From NCBI GenBank assembly GCA_015063385.1, contig SVUG01000003.1, positions 1 through 64,000 on the forward strand: DNA of 64,000 nucleotides, given 5' to 3'. Position numbers and translations under genes: made by a program. Below, in pieces: positions 60,501 to 64,000 of the stretch; the stretch's first letter is position 1; every line of letters starts with the position of its first letter. The stretch comes from Oscillospiraceae bacterium. Lineage in GTDB: Bacteria; Bacillota; Clostridia; Oscillospirales; CAG-272. The notes under the pieces were generated by a model. The model searched no databases. It was not told the origin of the DNA and saw nothing but the letters and a program-made list of their open reading frames with translations.

Positions 60501-61958
60501 GAAACATTCCTTGGCTTCTACGGTGATAAGTCCCCCGATATTGACCTGAACTTCTCGGGCGACGTGCAGGGCAGAGTACATAAGTACACCGAGGAGCTTT
60601 TCGGTGAGGGGCACGTATTCCGAGCAGGAACGATAACCGGCCTTGCTGACAAGACTGCATGGGGATACGTTGCAAAATATCTTGAGGAGCGTCGTGTTAA
60701 AATCCCAAAGGCACAGCTCGCATATATGGCAACCAGAATTATGGGTATAAAGAAAACTACGGGTCAGCACCCCGGTGGTATCATAGTTGTACCCAGCGAG
60801 TACGATATTTACGATTTCACCCCCGTTCAGCATCCTGCCGACGACCCGAAGGCAGATACCGTCACCACGCACTTCCAGTTCTCATATCTTCACGATACGA
60901 TACTTAAGCTTGACGAGCTCGGTCACGATATTCCGACCAAGTATAAGATGCTTGAGAAATATACGAACACCAGCGTCCTTGACGTTAAAATGAACGACAA
61001 GACGATATACGAGCTCTTTGAGTCCACAAGACCGCTGGGCATCACACCCGCTGACATTGGCGGCAGCCAGCTTGCCACCTTTGGTATCCCCGAGTTCGGC
61101 ACTCGTTTCTTGCAGCAGGTTCTCGTTGAGGCAAAGCCAAAGACCTTTGCCGACCTCGTTCAGATTTCGGGACTGACTCACGGTACTGACGTGTGGCTCG
61201 GAAATGCGCAGGAGCTTATTAAGCAGGGCACCTGTACGATTTCTGAAGTTGTCGGAACGCGTGACAGTATAATGCTTTACCTTATCGCCCACGGTCTTGA
61301 GAGTAAGCTCTCGTTCGATATAATGGAGTCGGTAAGAAAGGGTAAGGGCTTGAAGCCGGAATGGGAGGCGGAAATGCTCGCCCACGACGTACCTGAGTGG
61401 TATATCTGGTCGTGTAAGAAGATAAAGTACATGTTCCCGAAGGCTCACGCTGCTGCTTACGTCATGTCGGCTATCCGCCTTGCTTGGTACAAGATTTACT
61501 ATCCTATGGAGTTCTACGCAGCATTCCTGACGGTTGCACCAGGCGGGTTTGATGCCGAGATAGTGGGCAAGGGATATGAGGGTGTTAACGCTCACATAGA
61601 GGAAATTGAGAAAAAGGGCAACGAGGCAACAGCCAAGGAGCACGAAACCTGCCAGACTCTCTATCTTGTCAGAGAGGCGCTTGCAAGAGGAGTCAAGTTC
61701 CTCAACGTTGACCTCAAAAAGTCTGATGCCACGGCATTCCTGCCCGAAAACGGCAGAATAAGAATGCCCTTCAACTCGCTTCCCGGTCTTGGTGAAACCG
61801 CAGCGGAGAAGATAATTGAGGCTAGGGATAACTACGATATCTTCTCGGTTGAGGAGCTTCGTCAGCATACGGGAATTTCCAAAACTGTGGTTGAGATTCT
61901 CCGTCGCAATCACGTTCTTGACGGACTTTCTGAAACTAATCAGTTCTCACTTTTCTAA
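57534..61958 (+). CDS. polC: DNA polymerase III alpha subunit, PolC type
   Basis: PHP domain (ELHLHSNMSQMDAI), inserted DnaQ-like exonuclease (VFDIETTGLSNRTARIIEIGAVKI), polymerase motifs PDIDLNFSGDVQGRVHKYTEELFGEGHVFRAGTI. Confidence 0.97.
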   Translation: MQAEKKFFDVFSRYKPSDEKASLLRRGHSARFRYTKDPMRVEVDLSFDSHEDAELIYEIEDECRALYSAESFKILPHFPPESFEIGNFGEIACEAAMCGAVTNGFFTNAEYLDDGVTISILIPFDSTGVGFVKGADTENILENILRSRYGVSRRIVVTEGAGADARRIEWEKKREQLLAAAEEESRERFIREREERAKAREAEARAADPQYDFESRSGISTATGIAEAVGESSYKMGATTYDFSSSTAIYGESFDICEPTPLADAPSAKGRVMVLGTVFDVSMKETRQGDKTSCMIGVSDGASAIYVKKTLPNDEIGWAKGIKNGMHLAVLGRVQTDKFDNEPYISALGIQSIAISERTDDAPEKRVELHLHSNMSQMDAIITPSEIINTAIRWGHKAIAVTDHGNVQAFPEVMLALEKAKNENLKVLYGTEAYFVNDTAKCIFGKSYPAFDEEMIVFDIETTGLSNRTARIIEIGAVKIKSGKILESFDIFVDPETEIPEEITRLTSITNDDVKGAPKEREALEMFLAFAGERLLIAHNANFDVGFIRVAAERQEIPFNNPYLDTLGLSKYVNPELKNHKLDTIVEHYEIGEFHHHRASDDAEVLAKIFIIMLDRLKKEGITDFESVISAMGEKVDPVKLPAYHMIMFAKNAEGLKNLYKLISYSYLNYYGGFGRQKKVPRMPKTVVEQHRDGLILGSACVSGELYGAILDGKKEEEIEEIASFYDYLEIQPICNNRFLIEEEKVANEEALYDINKRIYALGKKLGKPVCATCDAHFLNKEDEIYRKILLSGMKFKDADRDEPIYLRTTKEMLEEFSYLGEEAAREVVITNPNKIADMCEKIRPIPEGRYEPDLPGAKEELVNSCWQRAHEWYGDDLPEIVEKRLEKELTSIINNGFAVLYMIAVKLVAYSESLGYQVGSRGSVGSSFVATMSGISEVNPLPPHYRCPKCRYSEFFTDGSVGSGFDLPDKACPVCGEMLYQDGHDIPFETFLGFYGDKSPDIDLNFSGDVQGRVHKYTEELFGEGHVFRAGTITGLADKTAWGYVAKYLEERRVKIPKAQLAYMATRIMGIKKTTGQHPGGIIVVPSEYDIYDFTPVQHPADDPKADTVTTHFQFSYLHDTILKLDELGHDIPTKYKMLEKYTNTSVLDVKMNDKTIYELFESTRPLGITPADIGGSQLATFGIPEFGTRFLQQVLVEAKPKTFADLVQISGLTHGTDVWLGNAQELIKQGTCTISEVVGTRDSIMLYLIAHGLESKLSFDIMESVRKGKGLKPEWEAEMLAHDVPEWYIWSCKKIKYMFPKAHAAAYVMSAIRLAWYKIYYPMEFYAAFLTVAPGGFDAEIVGKGYEGVNAHIEEIEKKGNEATAKEHETCQTLYLVREALARGVKFLNVDLKKSDATAFLPENGRIRMPFNSLPGLGETAAEKIIEARDNYDIFSVEELRQHTGISKTVVEILRRNHVLDGLSETNQFSLF

Positions 61959-61965
61959 AATAAAA

Positions 61966-62008
61966 ATAATCGGGTGTTAAGCGAAAAAACCTCGCGAAGC
62001 ACCCGATT
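61966..62008 (+). terminator. Intrinsic terminator downstream of polC
   Basis: atcgggtg…cacccgattt stem. Confidence 0.6.
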
Positions 62009-62029
62009 TGTAAACTAATATTGACAAAA

Positions 62030-62368
62030 TTAGTTAATAAACAGTAAAATAAGTAAAATTATTGCACATTCCTTATCTCCACCCTTGGAGAAAAGCAGAA
62101 ATGCCGCAGCGGCGAGAATGAGTAGTTCCTCAGTGCCTATTTTGTTCAGAGAGAATTTATCCTTATCGAAGAAATCAAAGAGTCCTGAAAGACCAAAAAG
62201 CGCTCCCGAGCCCGATGGCTTTGTCGGTTGAAAATTCAGTCCTGCGCTGACGGTTTCGCCGCCTTCCCCCGACTCGCTTCCACTCGAAAAAGCTGTGCCG
62301 TCGTAATTTACAGGCGGAGTAGGCATTTCATCTTCCTGATAGTAGCTTCTCGAATACACTCCCGTCAC
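62030..62368 (-). CDS. Small uncharacterised protein with C-terminal hydrophobic hairpin
   Basis: IGTEELLILAAAAFLLFSKGGDKECAIILLILLFIN; ATGA overlap with upstream ORF. Confidence 0.65.
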   Translation of the reverse strand: MTGVYSRSYYQEDEMPTPPVNYDGTAFSSGSESGEGGETVSAGLNFQPTKPSGSGALFGLSGLFDFFDKDKFSLNKIGTEELLILAAAAFLLFSKGGDKECAIILLILLFIN

Positions 62369-62682
62369 CTCGCTTTCATCATATCAATAATATCCGCGAT
62401 AGTCATCATAGAGTCTATCGCTTTGGCTCGCGATTCTGACAAATATGGCTTTAGTGCACCGAGCAGCTGGGTTCGGTTGCTACGAATACTTGATGTCGGT
62501 GCGCTTGCTGGCAGACTAACTTCACTTATCTCTGGCTTTGATTCTGCGACTACCTGCGTCGATTCCACTGACTCGCTTTGCTCCTCTTTTTTGACCAGAC
62601 TAGAAATTTCTGCTATCAGTGCGGGATTTTCCATCAGCACGCTTATTACCTTGCTGACGTCGATATTTCCGTTATCACTCAT
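62365..62682 (-). CDS. Small uncharacterised helical protein
   Basis: KVISVLMENPALIAEISSLVKKEE … RTQLLGALKPYLSESRAKAIDSMMTIADIIDMMK; coupled to neighbours. Confidence 0.65.
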   Translation of the reverse strand: MSDNGNIDVSKVISVLMENPALIAEISSLVKKEEQSESVESTQVVAESKPEISEVSLPASAPTSSIRSNRTQLLGALKPYLSESRAKAIDSMMTIADIIDMMKAR

Positions 62683-62685
62683 AGG

Positions 62686-62904
62686 CTATTTTCCCTTTCT
62701 GTAGCTGTTCAAAAGGCGCATGGCGTCAGAGACGTTTATTTTATCTGCACTTACAGCTGCGCGTAGCTTTTCAAGGTCCTCGTGCGGCGGTGTCTTGTCG
62801 GGCAGGGAAAAGCCGTAGCCTCTCGCCATTGATACCACGGTTGCCCACAGCTTATCGTCAGGCATCGCAGCTATTGCTTCGAGCTGTGCCTTGTCAATTC
62901 TCAT
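62686..62904 (-). CDS. Small uncharacterised protein
   Basis: 72 aa starting MRIDKAQLEAIAAMPDDKLWATVVSMARGYGF; ggagaacc RBS; first gene of a three-gene set. Confidence 0.6.
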   Translation of the reverse strand: MRIDKAQLEAIAAMPDDKLWATVVSMARGYGFSLPDKTPPHEDLEKLRAAVSADKINVSDAMRLLNSYRKGK

Positions 62905-62973
62905 TCGGTTCTCCTTTCGGTTTTAAAATATATTTTTAGCATTATATGAGAGTAATTTATGAAAGGTTCTTTT

Positions 62974-63462
62974 ATGAAATGCCTTTGTTTTTCCGATTCA
63001 CACGGTAATCCTTACAATATTCGACGCGTACTTAATATGCATCCCGATGCCGAGGTGATTTTCTTTCTGGGTGACGGTCTTTCGGACCTTGAGCCGTTCG
63101 TTCTTGACCGCACTCGTGCGTTTCTTGCCGTTCGCGGAAACTGTGACGGCTCATTCGTTCTTGGCAGCGCTATTCTGAAGAAAACAGACGAGATAAATCT
63201 TCTTGGTAAGCGAATCGTATTTACACACGGAGACCTATATGGTGTTAAATACAGCCTCGACGGAGTAAAAAAGCTCGCACTTGAAAGACGCGCGGACCTA
63301 GTCCTCTTCGGCCATACCCATATGCCGCTTGAGCGCTACGATGCCGATATAAACGACGGAGTATATTTCTTTAATCCGGGCAGCATTGCCACTTCACCCG
63401 CAAGCTATGGAGTTATGAATATTACGGAGAAGGGAATTCTTCTCTCGCACGGCATTCTTTAA
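62974..63462 (+). CDS. YfcE/MJ0936-type metallophosphoesterase
   Basis: CLCFSDSHGNPYNI, FFLGDGLSDLE, AVRGNCD, FTHGDLYGVK, LVLFGHTHMPL, FNPGSIATSP. Confidence 0.92.
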   Translation: MKCLCFSDSHGNPYNIRRVLNMHPDAEVIFFLGDGLSDLEPFVLDRTRAFLAVRGNCDGSFVLGSAILKKTDEINLLGKRIVFTHGDLYGVKYSLDGVKKLALERRADLVLFGHTHMPLERYDADINDGVYFFNPGSIATSPASYGVMNITEKGILLSHGIL

Positions 63463-64000
63463 ACAGGAATGCCGTTTATTTTTTCAGCTACGAACATAGC
63501 TACCTCTCTTGCCAGTTCCTCGGACTCCGCCTCCGCCATTATCCGTATCAGCGCCTCCGTGCCCGATGGACGAACGAGAAGCCTTCCTGATTTACCCAGC
63601 TTTTTCTCGCCCTCCTTGATAATAGCTCGAACGGTGTCTGTATCAAGACTCCTCTTTTTTTCTTTATCGGCGCTTATATTTACCGTCAGCTGCGGATATT
63701 TTTTCATGACGCGCGCAAGCTCTGCAAGGCTTTTTTTGCTTTTTTTTATATGTGAGAGTAGGGCAATAGCCGTCAAAAGTCCGTCACCCGTTGTTGCAAT
63801 ATCACCGAAAATTATGTGTCCCGACTGCTCTCCGCCAAAGCAGTATCCACCCTCGCGCATCATATCGGATACGTATCTGTCACCCACGGCGCTTGCTTTA
63901 AAGCTTATGCCGTTTTCCTCGCAGAATTTGGAGAGTCCAAGATTCGTCATTACCGTGCCGATCAGAGTATTGTGTGCGAGTTTGCCCTCACTCTTTAAAT
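63459..64000 (-). CDS. glmM: Phosphoglucosamine mutase, C-terminal part (truncated by window edge)
   Basis: Open frame through the edge (LKSEGKLAHNTLIGTVMTNLGL…), FGGEQSGHIIFGDIATTGDGLLTAIAL, LVRPSGTEALIRIMAEAE. Confidence 0.92.
   Translation of the reverse strand, partial: LKSEGKLAHNTLIGTVMTNLGLSKFCEENGISFKASAVGDRYVSDMMREGGYCFGGEQSGHIIFGDIATTGDGLLTAIALLSHIKKSKKSLAELARVMKKYPQLTVNISADKEKKRSLDTDTVRAIIKEGEKKLGKSGRLLVRPSGTEALIRIMAEAESEELAREVAMFVAEKINGIPV

Noticed and set aside
59703-60872. 389-aa minus-strand ORF (and similarly 60882-61913, 21941-23020)
   Set aside because: Antisense to polC and purL, whose proteins are unmistakable; long shadow ORFs arise from codon bias.
51232-61958. pyrH-frr-uppS-cdsA-dxr-rseP-ispG-polC as a novel operon
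   Set aside because: This order is a well-known conserved Firmicute housekeeping arrangement.

Overview
The window reads as a chromosomal segment of a spore-forming Clostridia-type Firmicute (spoIVA, spoVB-like and ytvI-like genes, PolC-type polymerase, tmRNA). Lineage is inferred from gene content only. Most of it is ordinary housekeeping sequence: a ZTP-riboswitch-led purine operon (purE-purF-purM-purN, PurO-like IMP cyclohydrolase, standalone AICAR transformylase, purD, purL), a distal purC, serS, fba, gdhA, a split transketolase, the pyrH-frr-uppS-cdsA-dxr-rseP-ispG-polC block, and a truncated glmM at the right edge. Less ordinary regions are: (i) a putative short leader transcript upstream of a CNNM/CorC-family gene, with a consensus promoter, a 14-codon acidic ORF and an intrinsic terminator; (ii) six consecutive unrelated perfect hairpins between the purC terminator and the tmRNA promoter; (iii) a possible small island at the tmRNA 3' end, bounded by a displaced tmRNA-end-like copy; (iv) a TetR / MMPL / GLUG-coil-GLUG surface protein locus; (v) a palindromic element inside the pur operon; (vi) several small uncharacterised gene clusters. 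No CRISPR array, rRNA, or convincing complete tRNA was seen. All assignments are by reading sequence and proteins; no database search was run.
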